Below, piece after piece: positions 51,085 through 61,463 of a DNA stretch of 64,000 bases. Made by a program: the position numbers and the translations under genes. Source of the stretch: Thalassospira lucentensis. GTDB taxonomy: Bacteria; Pseudomonadota; Alphaproteobacteria; Rhodospirillales; Thalassospiraceae. The notes under the pieces are model-generated. The model saw only the letters and a list, made by a program, of their open reading frames with translations. It did no database searches and had not been told where the DNA came from. The stretch is from positions 186,001 to 250,000 of the forward strand of contig NZ_JAATOV010000006.1 in NCBI RefSeq assembly GCF_011806425.1. Reading direction: 5' to 3'. Within the stretch, counting starts at the first letter, position 1. Every line of letters starts with the position of its first letter.

Positions 51085-54057
51085 CTAGCTTTCCGCAATC
51101 GGGCCGACTTTTTCCGCCGGTTCGCTAATAATGCGGTCATAGATCGCCTTGGTCTGGGTTGCGATTTCTTCGACTTTGTTTTGTAGCTGATCGAAATCAT
51201 CACATTTACCCGCCGTCGCAAGCATACGCCGCAAATCAACACTGGCGGTTTGGGGTTCAAACGGTCCCTCTGTCGTCAAACGCAGCATGGCCTGAATTGC
51301 CAACCAGAACGACCCAGCATTGGCAAGGAACTTTGCCTGATCTGGATCCAGAATGCCCGCGGCACCCAGGTTTTTAAACACATCGCGCGTGGTCGGTGAC
51401 AGAATTTCAGGATGGTCGTGGGCATGACGCAGTTGCAGATATTGCGCAATGAATTCCAGATCAACAAGACCACCACGGCGCATCTTGATTGCCCATGGAT
51501 GATTGTCGCCTTTGCCCGCATCGATGCGGTTGCGCATATCAAATACTTCGCGCACCAAACGATCAGGATCGCGTTTTTTGCATAAAACCGCCTTGGTGGT
51601 CGCTAAAACCCGGTCACACAGCTCATCTGGGCCGTAAACAGCGCGCAGCCGTGTTAAGGCCATATGTTCCCACGTCCAAGCATCATTGTTTTGATAGGCG
51701 TCGAAACTTTTGAAATGCGTGGCAAGCGGGCCTTTGGCCCCGCTAGGGCGCAGGCGCAAATCGGTTTCAAACAATATGCCCTCTGCCGTTGGGGCCGACA
51801 GGGCATTGATGTATCGCTGACTTAGGCGGATGTAATAATGTCCTGGTGATAATGCCTTGTCGCCATCAGATTCCTCGGCATCTTCCGGCACGTCATAGAT
51901 AAAGACCATATCAAGGTCCGATCCCGGCGACAGTTCCTGACCGCCATGCTTGCCAAGGGCAAAGACCGCCAATCCGCCATCGTCAAAGCGCCCATGCTTG
52001 TCTGCGAAATCTTCGGCAATGCGCGGGAAAAGGGCGCGGATCGCGACATCTGCAACATCGGCAAGAGCCCGTCCGGCTTCATGCGGGGTATGGCGGTTCT
52101 GGATGGTCTGCACATCGATCTGGAATTTTTGATCGTTGCCCCAACGCCGGGCGCAATCAAGCCAGTCTTCCACCATGTCTTCACGTGAAAGCCTTGCATT
52201 GAGTTCTTCAAGCATGGCGGTGGCGTCGGGCAATTCTTCGTGGAAACCTGACATCAACACATAATCAAGAACAGCGGCATTACGGCCAATATATTTCGCC
52301 ATCCGGGGGGCGGTGCCGGCAATTTGTGCCAACAGTTCAAGAAGTTCAGGGTGAACGGTAAATAACGAGAAAACCTGAACGCCAGCCGGAAGACCTTTAA
52401 GGAACTCGTCAAACGCGCGAAATGCCATGCCAGGATTGGTTGTTTTTGCCAATGCGCCAAGCAAGGTTGGCATCAATTCCGTCAGGATTTCACGTGAACG
52501 CCGTGACCGGGTTGCGCGGTACCGGCCATGGTGCCATCCGCGTACGGTTACCGAGACATTTTCGGCATTTTCAAATCCCATTTTGCGCAGGTTTTCAAGC
52601 GTGTCCGGATCGTCTTCGGTGCCGGTGAAAACAAGGTTGCCCGCATCCCCGTCCAATGGAACGTCATCTTCGAACAGTTCGGCGTAATTGTTTTCAACAT
52701 TGCGCAGATGATGCAAAAGGTCGCCAACAAAACCTGCCTGATCGTCATAGCCAAGGAAGGTTGCCAGGGCCAGCAGGCCTTCGTCAGTGTCGGGCAGGGT
52801 TTGGGTTTGTTGGTCATTGATCATTTGCAGGCGATGTTCGACCGTGCGCAGAAATTCGTATGCGGCCAACATTTCGTCACGGACCGTTTCCGACACCTGC
52901 CCAAAATCGGTAAGTTCGCGCAATGTTTCGCAGGTCGCCTTACAACGCAGCGCAACTTCGCGCCCGCCCCAAATCAGTTGCTGGGTCTGGGCAAAAAATT
53001 CAATCTCGCGAATGCCGCCGCGGCCAAGTTTGATGTTGTGGCCGGGAATGTTGATTTTGCTGCCGCCCTTATGGGCGTTGATCTGGCGCTTAATCGCGTG
53101 AATGTCTTGGATTGCTAGAAAATCAAGGTGTTTGCGCCAGACAAAGGGGCGCAATATTTCCAAAAATTCGTTGCCTGATTTGTGGTCGCCCCCAACGATG
53201 CGGGCCTTGATCATGGCCGCACGTTCCCAGTTCTGACCGACCGTTTCGTAATACGTCTCAGCTGCCAGCATCGATAAAATCGGCGGCGTTGATGACGGAT
53301 CCGGACGCAGGCGCAAATCGGTGCGGAAAACATATCCGTCACCCGTCCGTTCTTCCATGATGCGTGCGACATCGCGCACCATGCGGACCAAATCCTGATG
53401 TATCCGATCCGGATCGACATAGGTCACGACATCCTGATCATACAAGAATATCAGGTCGATATCGGACGAATAGTTCAGCTCACCCGCGCCAAGTTTGCCC
53501 ATGCCAATCGCAAAAATGCCGCTGTCTTCAAGTGGATCATCTGGATTTGGCAGGTCATATTTGCGAAGCTTGGCCAGCGCAGACAGGCAATGCGCCATGG
53601 TAAAACCAAGGGTCAATTCCGCCGTGTCGCTGATCGCCGATGTGATTTTTTCAAGCGGCCAAGATTTTGAAATGTCGGCAATCGCGATGACAAGGGCTGC
53701 ACGGCGTTTTGCTCGGCGCACGGTGGCCATGGTGGTTGGCTGATCAAGTGGCGCGGCAGCGGCGCTGTCGCGCACTGGATCAAGCGCCCCCTTAAAGGCG
53801 TCATCAAGCCCATTGGCAAAGACATCGCAAACAGTTTCTGGATCACGAAGACACAGGTTCGTCAGGTACGGGCTGTTGCCAAAAAGTGCGGCCAAAACAC
53901 GAGATTTTTGTTCGTTTGACGCAATCTCGCCAATTTGATCGGCGATACTTTCAAAAGAAGGACGGTCGGATAAAGCCTGCCAGCGTTCAAACGCGGTGGC
54001 TGTCCGTTCTGGATCGAAGGGTTTTGGCAGATCGTGTGACATCGCGGAAAGGGACAC
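51085..54057 (-). CDS. glnE: Bifunctional glutamine synthetase adenylyltransferase/deadenylase
   Basis: This 990-residue GlnE adds and removes AMP on glutamine synthetase under PII control. Two nucleotidyltransferase domains are clear. The N-terminal deadenylylating one has AIGMGKLGAGELNYSSDIDLIFLYD (about residue 190-215) and the C-terminal adenylylating one has ALGKHGGQELSPGSDLDMVFIYD (about 700-722). Both have G-S/N-D-I/L-D-L/M metal motifs, and helical bundles connect and follow them. GTG at 54057 has an excellent ribosome site (GAGGAAAG, 7-bp spacing); the ATG five codons later has none. Confidence 0.95.
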   Translation of the reverse strand: MSLSAMSHDLPKPFDPERTATAFERWQALSDRPSFESIADQIGEIASNEQKSRVLAALFGNSPYLTNLCLRDPETVCDVFANGLDDAFKGALDPVRDSAAAAPLDQPTTMATVRRAKRRAALVIAIADISKSWPLEKITSAISDTAELTLGFTMAHCLSALAKLRKYDLPNPDDPLEDSGIFAIGMGKLGAGELNYSSDIDLIFLYDQDVVTYVDPDRIHQDLVRMVRDVARIMEERTGDGYVFRTDLRLRPDPSSTPPILSMLAAETYYETVGQNWERAAMIKARIVGGDHKSGNEFLEILRPFVWRKHLDFLAIQDIHAIKRQINAHKGGSKINIPGHNIKLGRGGIREIEFFAQTQQLIWGGREVALRCKATCETLRELTDFGQVSETVRDEMLAAYEFLRTVEHRLQMINDQQTQTLPDTDEGLLALATFLGYDDQAGFVGDLLHHLRNVENNYAELFEDDVPLDGDAGNLVFTGTEDDPDTLENLRKMGFENAENVSVTVRGWHHGRYRATRSRRSREILTELMPTLLGALAKTTNPGMAFRAFDEFLKGLPAGVQVFSLFTVHPELLELLAQIAGTAPRMAKYIGRNAAVLDYVLMSGFHEELPDATAMLEELNARLSREDMVEDWLDCARRWGNDQKFQIDVQTIQNRHTPHEAGRALADVADVAIRALFPRIAEDFADKHGRFDDGGLAVFALGKHGGQELSPGSDLDMVFIYDVPEDAEESDGDKALSPGHYYIRLSQRYINALSAPTAEGILFETDLRLRPSGAKGPLATHFKSFDAYQNNDAWTWEHMALTRLRAVYGPDELCDRVLATTKAVLCKKRDPDRLVREVFDMRNRIDAGKGDNHPWAIKMRRGGLVDLEFIAQYLQLRHAHDHPEILSPTTRDVFKNLGAAGILDPDQAKFLANAGSFWLAIQAMLRLTTEGPFEPQTASVDLRRMLATAGKCDDFDQLQNKVEEIATQTKAIYDRIISEPAEKVGPIAES

Positions 54058-54347
54058 TTTATTGCTTTCCTCGTATTGCGAAATGGTGACGAACCGGGCT
54101 ATGCACAGACTTAACGCTGAGCGCTGAATATCTTTGATGGTATCGTGATCCCGATGATCGGGAAAAGATGTTTCTCTTGCGCATCGTTGACCGTGCTCTT
54201 CTGTAGCACGGTAATAAGGGATAAGATCAATAACAGTTTGTTTCTTTTGCCAGTTTTAGAACGACAGTTCCTACGATAAACTGGGGTAAGGTTATTTTGG
54301 GCTATGGGTAAATCTGTGTATGACACCGCGAATTCAGGGTAAATAGG

Positions 54348-57300
54348 GTGCGCCTGATAAAAACCTTTTCTGGATGGTTGGGCCTGTTTTTGGGGGCCAT
54401 CGTCCTATTTGTCGGTGTGTTCGGCGCAGTCACGATTTGGCGTGTTGCGCAGGGCCCTGTGTCATTGCATCGAATTACCCCCTATATTGTCGATCATCTA
54501 AATGAATCAATGGGCGAAAACCGGCTGTCTGTCGGCGATCTTGTCCTGTCTTGGCGGGGCTGGGACGAAAAGTTTGATGTCCGCCTCCGCGATGTTTCGG
54601 TTTTAGGGCCAGATAATTCTGAACTGCTGCACGTCCCCGAAGCAGACGTTGTGTTTTCGACCAAGGCCCTGTTTGAAGGTGTGCTTGCGCTCCGTCAATT
54701 AAACCTGATCGGGCCGCGTATCCGCCTCGAACGGGGACGCGATGGCAAAATCAATGTCGGATATGCCATGGACGACATTGCATCGACTGATGCAGAAACA
54801 TCGTCTGACGATAACAGTACAGCAGATGATAAAACGTCAGGTGACAGCGCCCAGGCGACAGATGGCGTGCCATCGGTCAGCATCGATCTTCCCCCGGTTC
54901 CGGAAAACGATCCTGTGGTTGGCCCAACGACCGGGCCCGCAGCGGAAAACGCGTCAGATAAACCTGATAACTCTGCGGGAACCGAGCATTCCGGTAGCAC
55001 CGCACTGCATGATATTGTTGATATCCTCTCTGGCGCACGCACTGATTTTCCGGCTGCCGACTACTTTGAAAGCTTTGGCGTTGTAAATGCCGACCTTGAA
55101 GTGGTCGATGAAAAGCTTGATGTCGTATGGGCAGCACCGCAGGCTGATATTCTTTTGACGCGTGGGAAGTTTGGCGTCACAGCTCAGGCGTCCATGCAGG
55201 TTTCCGCCGGGCGCGTTGAAACGCATGTCGACCTGACCGGTGATTACAGCAATCGCACCGGTGAAATTGATCTTACTGCCAATATTGGCAAGATCGAGCT
55301 TTCCGACCTTCCGACGATTTCAAATGCCTTTGATGCTTTGCGTGACGCCTATCTGCCGGTGTCGGGTGTGCTTAAGGCAACGGTGGGTGCTGACGGTGAA
55401 GTTATCACCGCCAGTGCCGATCTTGCGGTCGGAAGTGGTGTTTTGTCCTTGCCCGAAGAAATACATGCGACCTACCGTGTGACGGATGGACGTATCGCCG
55501 CAAGCTATGTGCCTGGTCGGTTTAGTCTTGATGACGTCACCCTGAATGTCGGGGATTCAAGGGCCAATCTAAAAGGTGTGGTTCTTGATCCATTTGCCGA
55601 CTGGAAGGTCAATTTCGATGTTTCAGCAACGGACGTTAAGACAAACGATCTAAACCGTCTCTGGCCAGAAAATGTCGGCTATGACGCCCGCAAATGGGTG
55701 GTGGAAAACCTGTCAGAAGGTGGCGTTCATCAGGCAACCATGCATGCAGAGCTTCACAAAGATGCGGCAGGTGAAGTTGCAATTGATGCCCTTGGAGGTC
55801 AGATGACCATGTCGGGCGTCACAGTGCACTATCTTGGTGACATGCCGGTTGTTTTGGATGCCGCCGGGCGGGCGGAATTCGATGCGGACAGTTTTAAAAT
55901 CTATGCCGATAAAGGCCATACAGATGGCTTGATCGTCGATAAGGCATCGATCGAATTTACCGAGCTTAATGCCCCCAGACCATCGACTGATATCGAAGTC
56001 GTAGCCCATGGCAGCGTGCAAAAGGCGCTTGAACTGATTGACGCTGAGCCGCTTGGCTTTGCAAGGCGCTTGGGCATCGATCCCAAACAGATTAGCGGCG
56101 ATCAGGCAACCCGCGTAAAACTGTATTTCCCGCTGATCCGCGCGGTCACATTTGATGACGTTGAAGTCGCCGCCGCCACCCGCATTGAAAACGCCAAGGT
56201 GACCAATGCGTTTCGCGATCTCGATATTGCTGACGGTGCCTTCGAATTGCAGGTCAATACCAAGGGCCTTGAGTTAAATGGTGACGCCGCGATTGAGAAG
56301 GGGCGTACGAACATCAAATGGATTGAAAGTTTCGACGAACAAGCTGCCCAGCGAAGCCATTATACCCTTTGGGGTGACCTTGATCTTACCGCGTTGCGCC
56401 GTGTTGATCTTGACGTCGCGCCCTATTTGACCGGTATGGCAAAGGGGACCCTTGATATTAAGGTCGGCAAGAAAAACGTTAGCGTCACCGGCGATCTTAA
56501 TCTTGATCAGGTCGCGATGTCGCTTGCGGCGGCGGACTATCAAAAACCGAAAAACGTTCCGGCCAAGGCGGAATTTGATCTTGTCGTTGCTGGCGATAAT
56601 AGCGGAACGGTTAAATCATTTCGTATTTCCGCCCCCGAACTCAGCGCAATTGGCAAAGCGGATTGGGCTGGCGGAAATGCAATGTCCGATGTTTGGTCCG
56701 CACAACTCGCCAGCGCAGATTTCCGCCAAAGCCGGGGGATTTCAGGATCGGTGCGGTTAGGGCAGGATCAACGGTTGATCGTTGATCTGACCGGCAAGCA
56801 ATTTGATCTGCGGCCCTTTGTCGAGGATGTTCAAGCGGATGCGGCCGCCCCGTCCACAGAAAATACACTTAACCAAAATCTGGCTGTCACGCTGTCGGGG
56901 GACAGCTTCCTGATTAAGGGCGATGAGCCCACCTTGAATGTCGGTAAAATCGTGCTCAATAAAATTGGAGCGAACCAAGAAGTCGATATCGAGGTCGAGC
57001 AAGCCATTTTGACGCCGTGGCTTGTCTCCGATGACAGCGATAAACAAAACAAGCAGGTCGGCCGCAATCCCAATAGTGGCGGGATCGGCGAAAAGGCATC
57101 CCGTGCCGGCGGTAAAACGGACATTTTCATGAATGTCGATCAGGTCGTTATGGCCAATGGCGAACTGATCAACAAGTTTGATGGCGCCATTCACATGATC
57201 GGTGATGAATGGGATGGCATCGTTTTAAATGGCACCCTCGGAGATCGGTCCAACGTCTTTGCCCAAGTCGAACGTCAAGGTCCGAAAACCCGTAAGGTCC

Positions 57301-57884
57301 GGCTGACATCTGACGATGCCGGGCGTTTTTTGCGCGCGGTTGATATGTATGACAACGTGCTTGGCGGCAAGATGACAATCGAAGGCACGGTTAACGAAGC
57401 CAAAGAAATGCAGCCTTTCACGGGCACGGTGAAAATCGGTGCCTTCCGGGTGGTCAATGCCCCGATTGCCGCACGGGTCTTGGGCGCTGCGTCCTTGACC
57501 GGGTTGGGCGATGTGTTGTCGGGCAACGGTATCGCCTTTGACGAGCTAAATGGTGATTTCACCTATGTGAATGATGTGGTGACCCTTGGCAAGGTGGCGG
57601 CAAATGGTTCCGCCATCGGGGTGACTGCCAACGGGTCTATTGATCTTGCGAAATCGGAAATCCGATTGTCCGGATCAATCGTGCCGATCTATGCATTAAA
57701 TTCCGCACTTGGCGTTATTCCGATTTTGGGTGATTTGCTGGTCGGTGAAGAAGGCGGTGGGGTCTTTGCCCCCACATATACCATCGAAGGTGATCTGAGT
57801 GATCCCGATGTCACCGTGAACCCGTTATCGACGTTTATCCCGGGGATATTCCGCAATCTAATCACTGGTGCTGAACCCGGCTAA
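54348..57884 (+). CDS. Large AsmA/YhdP-like membrane-anchored protein (DUF3971/AsmA-2)
   Basis: This 1178-residue protein has one N-terminal membrane helix (LGLFLGAIVLFVGVFGAVTIW) and a very long periplasmic beta-rich body. An Asp/Thr/Ser/Pro-rich linker lies at about residues 142-225. The body has DUF3971-like segments (HATYRVTDGRIAASYVPGRFSLDDVTLNVGDSRANLKGVVLDPF... WPENVGYDARKWVVENLSEGGV) and a C-terminal AsmA-2 region (GDVLSGNGIAFDELNGDFTYVNDVVTLGKVAANGSAIGVTANGSIDL). YhdP/TamB/AsmA relatives form hydrophobic grooves that carry phospholipids to the outer membrane. The GTG start at 54348 follows AGGGTAAATAG. It ends in a shared terminator. Confidence 0.88.
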   Translation: MRLIKTFSGWLGLFLGAIVLFVGVFGAVTIWRVAQGPVSLHRITPYIVDHLNESMGENRLSVGDLVLSWRGWDEKFDVRLRDVSVLGPDNSELLHVPEADVVFSTKALFEGVLALRQLNLIGPRIRLERGRDGKINVGYAMDDIASTDAETSSDDNSTADDKTSGDSAQATDGVPSVSIDLPPVPENDPVVGPTTGPAAENASDKPDNSAGTEHSGSTALHDIVDILSGARTDFPAADYFESFGVVNADLEVVDEKLDVVWAAPQADILLTRGKFGVTAQASMQVSAGRVETHVDLTGDYSNRTGEIDLTANIGKIELSDLPTISNAFDALRDAYLPVSGVLKATVGADGEVITASADLAVGSGVLSLPEEIHATYRVTDGRIAASYVPGRFSLDDVTLNVGDSRANLKGVVLDPFADWKVNFDVSATDVKTNDLNRLWPENVGYDARKWVVENLSEGGVHQATMHAELHKDAAGEVAIDALGGQMTMSGVTVHYLGDMPVVLDAAGRAEFDADSFKIYADKGHTDGLIVDKASIEFTELNAPRPSTDIEVVAHGSVQKALELIDAEPLGFARRLGIDPKQISGDQATRVKLYFPLIRAVTFDDVEVAAATRIENAKVTNAFRDLDIADGAFELQVNTKGLELNGDAAIEKGRTNIKWIESFDEQAAQRSHYTLWGDLDLTALRRVDLDVAPYLTGMAKGTLDIKVGKKNVSVTGDLNLDQVAMSLAAADYQKPKNVPAKAEFDLVVAGDNSGTVKSFRISAPELSAIGKADWAGGNAMSDVWSAQLASADFRQSRGISGSVRLGQDQRLIVDLTGKQFDLRPFVEDVQADAAAPSTENTLNQNLAVTLSGDSFLIKGDEPTLNVGKIVLNKIGANQEVDIEVEQAILTPWLVSDDSDKQNKQVGRNPNSGGIGEKASRAGGKTDIFMNVDQVVMANGELINKFDGAIHMIGDEWDGIVLNGTLGDRSNVFAQVERQGPKTRKVRLTSDDAGRFLRAVDMYDNVLGGKMTIEGTVNEAKEMQPFTGTVKIGAFRVVNAPIAARVLGAASLTGLGDVLSGNGIAFDELNGDFTYVNDVVTLGKVAANGSAIGVTANGSIDLAKSEIRLSGSIVPIYALNSALGVIPILGDLLVGEEGGGVFAPTYTIEGDLSDPDVTVNPLSTFIPGIFRNLITGAEPG

Positions 57885-57907
57885 ACCCCTCGTATTGTCG
57901 CATAACT

Positions 57908-57941
57908 CAAAAGCCCCGCAGCATATGCTACGGGGCTTTTG
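57908..57941. terminator. Bidirectional intrinsic terminator
   Basis: CAAAAGCCCCG / CGGGGCTTTTG arms with an inner AGCATATGCT palindrome lie between the AsmA-like gene and convergent tyrS, 27 bp before the tyrS stop. Confidence 0.9.
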
Positions 57942-57968
57942 TTATTTAAAGCTTGGTCGTTTACCAGA

Positions 57969-59222
57969 TCAGACAGGCTTTATCAGAACGTGGCGTTTTT
58001 TCCCGGCCGAAAGTTTGATGAAACCGTCATTATTGACGGCATCGGCGGAAATGGGGGCGTTTTCATCGCTGACTTTTTCGTCATTGATTTTCGCACCGCC
58101 ACCCTTGATCAGGCGGCGTGCTTCGCCACCTGTTGTGGCAAGTTCAGCGCGACGGAACAGATCAAACGCCGGGATGCCGGCATCAAGATCGGCTTTGGCG
58201 ATTTCAACCGTCGGAAGGTCATCGGCCAAAACACCTTCTTCAAAGGTTTTGCGGGCGGTTTCTGCTGCGGCCAAGGCCGCTTCTTCGCCACGGCACAGTT
58301 TGACCGCTTCGAACGCCAGAACCTTCTTGGCTTCGTTGATCTGCGATCCTTCAAGCTTTTCGTATTCTGCAATCTGTTCAAGCGGCATTTCGGTGAACAG
58401 ACGCATGAATTTGGTCACGTCGGCGTCTTCGGCATTGCGCCAGAACTGATAGTAATCATAAGACGACAGACGCTCTTCATTCAGCCATACAGCACCAGAT
58501 GCTGTTTTCCCCATCTTCGCACCGGATGCGGTGGTCAACAGTGATGTGGTCAGGCCAAACAGTGATTTTTCATCAACACGACGGCCCAGTTCAACACCAT
58601 TAACGATGTTGCCCCACTGATCGGATCCGCCCATCTGCAGTGTGCAGCGATAGTTGCGGTTCAGTTCAACAAAGTCATAGGCCTGAAGGATCATGTAGTT
58701 GAACTCAAGGAAGCTCAGTGACTGTTCGCGTTCCAAACGGATTTTAACGGAGTCAAAGCTCAGCATCCGGTTGACCGAGAAATGGCGCCCGAAATCACGC
58801 AGGAATTCAATGTAGTTAAGCTTGTCGAGCCAATCGGCATTATTGACCATGATCGCATCGGTCGGCCCATCGCCAAAGGTCAGGAACTGCTCAAATACCT
58901 TTTTGATACCGGCCATGTTGGCTTCGATGATCTCATCGGTCAGAACCGGTCGCGCGTCATCACGGCCGGTCGGATCGCCAACGCGGGTGGTGCCGCCGCC
59001 CATCAGGACAATCGGTTTGTGGCCGGTTTTCTGCAACCAGCGCAGCATCATGATCGATATCAGCGATCCGACGTGCAGGCTGTCTGCAGTGCAATCATAG
59101 CCTACATAGCACACCACCGTATTTTCCGATGCATAGGCATCGAGGCCTTCAAGATCAGTGCATTGGTGGATGTAACCGCGGTCATTCATGACGCGGAGAA
59201 AATCAGACTTCAGTTCAGTCAT
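57969..59222 (-). CDS. tyrS: Tyrosyl-tRNA synthetase
   Basis: This 417-residue class I synthetase charges tRNA-Tyr. The HIGH-like motif is [17 protein letters not shown], the tyrosine-binding loop is [19 protein letters not shown]... [12 protein letters not shown]... [14 protein letters not shown], and the KMSKS-like motif is [17 protein letters not shown]-terminal S4 domain ([24 protein letters not shown]) binds tRNA. ATG 59222 ([28 protein letters not shown]) is the family start; an open frame extends another 62 codons into the intergenic region without similarity. Divergent from anmK, a common alphaproteobacterial arrangement. Confidence 0.96.
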   Translation of the reverse strand: MTELKSDFLRVMNDRGYIHQCTDLEGLDAYASENTVVCYVGYDCTADSLHVGSLISIMMLRWLQKTGHKPIVLMGGGTTRVGDPTGRDDARPVLTDEIIEANMAGIKKVFEQFLTFGDGPTDAIMVNNADWLDKLNYIEFLRDFGRHFSVNRMLSFDSVKIRLEREQSLSFLEFNYMILQAYDFVELNRNYRCTLQMGGSDQWGNIVNGVELGRRVDEKSLFGLTTSLLTTASGAKMGKTASGAVWLNEERLSSYDYYQFWRNAEDADVTKFMRLFTEMPLEQIAEYEKLEGSQINEAKKVLAFEAVKLCRGEEAALAAAETARKTFEEGVLADDLPTVEIAKADLDAGIPAFDLFRRAELATTGGEARRLIKGGGAKINDEKVSDENAPISADAVNNDGFIKLSAGKKRHVLIKPV

Positions 59223-59419
59223 GGTTTTTGCGCTATGTTTGGTTGTGATAAATAAAAACGAGACGCATTTTAATGCGGTTCGATGATCTAGCATATAAAA
59301 TATCCGCTCGGCAACGGATCGGGACGCAGTTCTGCAATGACAGTAACGAATTCGCGATAAATTGGTTTTAAGTTGTCGACCCAAGCTCGCAAAACCGACA
59401 AAACCCAACGGAGTATCGA

Positions 59420-60535
59420 ATGACAGACGGCTGGATCAAGGCAATCGGAATGATGAGTGGTACCTCGCTAGATGGTGTGGATGCTGCACTGATTGAAACC
59501 GATGGCGTTGATGTGCGGCGTTCAGGACATTCGGTCTTCGTGGCCTATGATGCAGCACTTCGTGAACGGATGCGGGCCTGCTTTGGCAATCGGACGCCGA
59601 CCAATAGCGAGCAGGTCGTGGCGGACGATTTGACAGATGTACATGTGAATGCCGTTAACATTCTGCTGGAGAAAACGGGTATGGCAGCGGCTGATATTGG
59701 CGTTATTGGTTTTCATGGCCAGACGGTTTTCCACGAACCTGCTGCCGGTATCACGCGCCAGATCGGCACACCTTACATGCTGGCGGAAAAAACCGGCATC
59801 CCGGTTGTTGCAGATTTTCGTCTTGCTGATGTCGCCGCCGGTGGGGAGGGCGCACCGCTTGCGCCCGTTTATCACGCTGCACTGATGAAAAGTGCAGGTG
59901 TTGAAATGCCTGTCGCGGTGCTAAATATCGGCGGTGTGTCAAACGTAACTTGGATTGGACCAGACGGCAACTTGCTGGCTTTTGATTGTGGTCCGGGCAA
60001 TGCGCGGCTTGATGACTGGATGTTACGCCACACCGGAACCCCGGTTGATATGAACGGCGCAACGGCATCATCGGGGCAGGCCGATGCAATGGTCGAAGTG
60101 AAATTCTTGCAAGATGCGTATTTTGATCGCGTTCCACCAAAATCACTGGATCGCGAAGATATGGCGCTGACCATTGATGGCTTGGTGGCCGAGGCAAAGC
60201 TTAGTGTTGCCGATGGTGCAGCGACACTTGCAAATTGCACGGTGGCGGCCATCGTTGCCGGGGTAAACCATTTACCTATCGCGCCCAAAGGCTGGTTCGT
60301 TTGTGGGGGCGGCCGACATAATGATTATATCATGGGCGAACTTCATGCCCGCTTAGGCGTCCCGGTTCAGACGGTGGATGTTCTTGATTGGGATGGCGAC
60401 GCGGTTGAGGCGGAATGTTTTGGTTATTTGGCGGTGCGCCATCTGCGCGAGTTGCCGCTTAGTTTTCCGGGTACGACCGGGGTGAAAGAGCCCTGTTGCG
60501 GTGGCAAGCTTTACCAAACGACAAAGGCCGCCTGA
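59420..60535 (+). CDS. anmK: Anhydro-N-acetylmuramic acid kinase
   Basis: This 371-residue kinase converts recycled 1,6-anhydro-MurNAc to MurNAc-6-phosphate in peptidoglycan recycling. It has the sugar-kinase/actin fold: phosphate-1 motif [21 protein letters not shown] (about 10-30), [60 protein letters not shown] and [12 protein letters not shown]. Length is typical. ATG 59420 has ACGGAG upstream. The stop codon sits inside the terminator hairpin that follows. Confidence 0.96.
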   Translation: MTDGWIKAIGMMSGTSLDGVDAALIETDGVDVRRSGHSVFVAYDAALRERMRACFGNRTPTNSEQVVADDLTDVHVNAVNILLEKTGMAAADIGVIGFHGQTVFHEPAAGITRQIGTPYMLAEKTGIPVVADFRLADVAAGGEGAPLAPVYHAALMKSAGVEMPVAVLNIGGVSNVTWIGPDGNLLAFDCGPGNARLDDWMLRHTGTPVDMNGATASSGQADAMVEVKFLQDAYFDRVPPKSLDREDMALTIDGLVAEAKLSVADGAATLANCTVAAIVAGVNHLPIAPKGWFVCGGGRHNDYIMGELHARLGVPVQTVDVLDWDGDAVEAECFGYLAVRHLRELPLSFPGTTGVKEPCCGGKLYQTTKAA

Positions 60536-60548
60536 TCAGGCGGCCTTT
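60523..60548. terminator. Terminator overlapping the anmK stop codon
   Basis: A 26-bp perfect palindrome has arms AAAGGCCGCC and GGCGGCCTTT around TGATCA. The anmK TGA (60533-60535) lies at its centre. It serves anmK and possibly the convergent hydrolase gene (stop at 60579). Confidence 0.8.
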
Positions 60549-60578
60549 GGTCTTTATCGGTAGGTTCAGAAAACGGAC

Positions 60579-61217
60579 TTAAGCGCCGCGCTTATCAAGA
60601 TACGCAGTCGCATGCTTGATCACGTCGTCTTGCTGCTTGGCAAAGTAATGATCGGCACCCTCAATGGTGCACAGATCAACTTCGATGCCTTTCTGGGCAT
60701 TAAGTTTATCGGCAAGTTTGTTGACCGACGCCAAAGGGATGTTGGTGTCCTGCGTGCCGTGGATCATAAGACCCGATGATGGGCACGGGGCCAAGAAAGT
60801 GAAATCATAGTCGCTGGCCGGTGGCGCAACGGAGATGAAACCATCGATTTCCGGGCGGCGCATCAAAAGCTGCATGCCGATCCACGACCCAAACGAATAG
60901 CCCGCAACCCAAGTGGCGCGCGCATTGGCGTTATAGGTCTGCATCCAGTCAAGCGCAGACGCAGCATCAGACAGTTCGCCGATCCCCTGGTCATATACCC
61001 CCTGCGAGCGACCAACGCCGCGGAAGTTAAAGCGCATGACCGAATACCCGCGATCCTTGAACATGTTGAACATGTTAAAGCACAATTTGTTGTTCATTGT
61101 GCCACCCTGTTGCGGGTGCGGGTGGAGGATGACGGCGATGGGCGAATCGTCAGCGCCGTTGTGGTGATAGCGACCGTCAAGGCGACCTTCGGGGCCGTTG
61201 AAAATGACCTCAGGCAT
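60579..61217 (-). CDS. Alpha/beta hydrolase
   Basis: This 212-residue alpha/beta hydrolase belongs to the short COG2945-like group. The nucleophile elbow is VAGYSFGSWIGM (G-x-S-x-G, about 106-115). The acid is likely Asp in MIHGTQDTNIPL and the His is in EGADHYFAKQ. The N-terminal HPHPQQGGTMNNKLCFNMFNMF supplies the oxyanion-hole region, and MRFNFRGVGRSQG is typical. No signal peptide, so cytoplasmic. The substrate is unknown; ester or thioester hydrolysis is likely. It is transcribed away from cysE across a 246-bp region. Confidence 0.9.
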   Translation of the reverse strand: MPEVIFNGPEGRLDGRYHHNGADDSPIAVILHPHPQQGGTMNNKLCFNMFNMFKDRGYSVMRFNFRGVGRSQGVYDQGIGELSDAASALDWMQTYNANARATWVAGYSFGSWIGMQLLMRRPEIDGFISVAPPASDYDFTFLAPCPSSGLMIHGTQDTNIPLASVNKLADKLNAQKGIEVDLCTIEGADHYFAKQQDDVIKHATAYLDKRGA

Positions 61218-61321
61218 GGATCAGACTGCTCCTGTCCACGAATGGAATAAAGTGTGCAACAAAAATATCCGAGTGTTTTTGTAAGTTTTTTTCGTGTTTG
61301 CGCATAAATTGCTTTGGGCAA

Positions 61322-61346
61322 ATACTTGACCAAGTTACTCGGTTAT
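61322..61346. promoter_or_regulatory. IscR type 1-like binding site over the cysE promoter
   Basis: The 25-bp element starts ATACTTGACC and ends CTCGGTTAT. It agrees with 21 of 25 positions of the E. coli type 1 IscR consensus (ATASYYGACTRDWTYAGTCRRSTAT). It overlaps the -35 of the predicted promoter, where [2Fe-2S]-IscR would repress. The gene for IscR is the second gene of the operon, so the arrangement is autoregulatory. Confidence 0.7.
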
Positions 61347-61354
61347 CCTATATT
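61326..61354 (+). promoter_or_regulatory. Sigma-70-type promoter of the cysE-iscR operon
   Basis: -35 TTGACC (61326-61331) and -10 TATATT (61349-61354) are separated by exactly 17 bp. Transcription should start near 61361, leaving a leader of about 100 nt before the cysE ATG. Confidence 0.75.
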
Positions 61355-61463
61355 CCGGCTAACCCGTTGGCGCCGTTTTCGCCCGATCTTGCATTTAATG
61401 TAAGGTCGTGCTTGCGCGAGGTTGCCGGGAATCGAAGATACTAATTACACAGTGGACCGCCCC

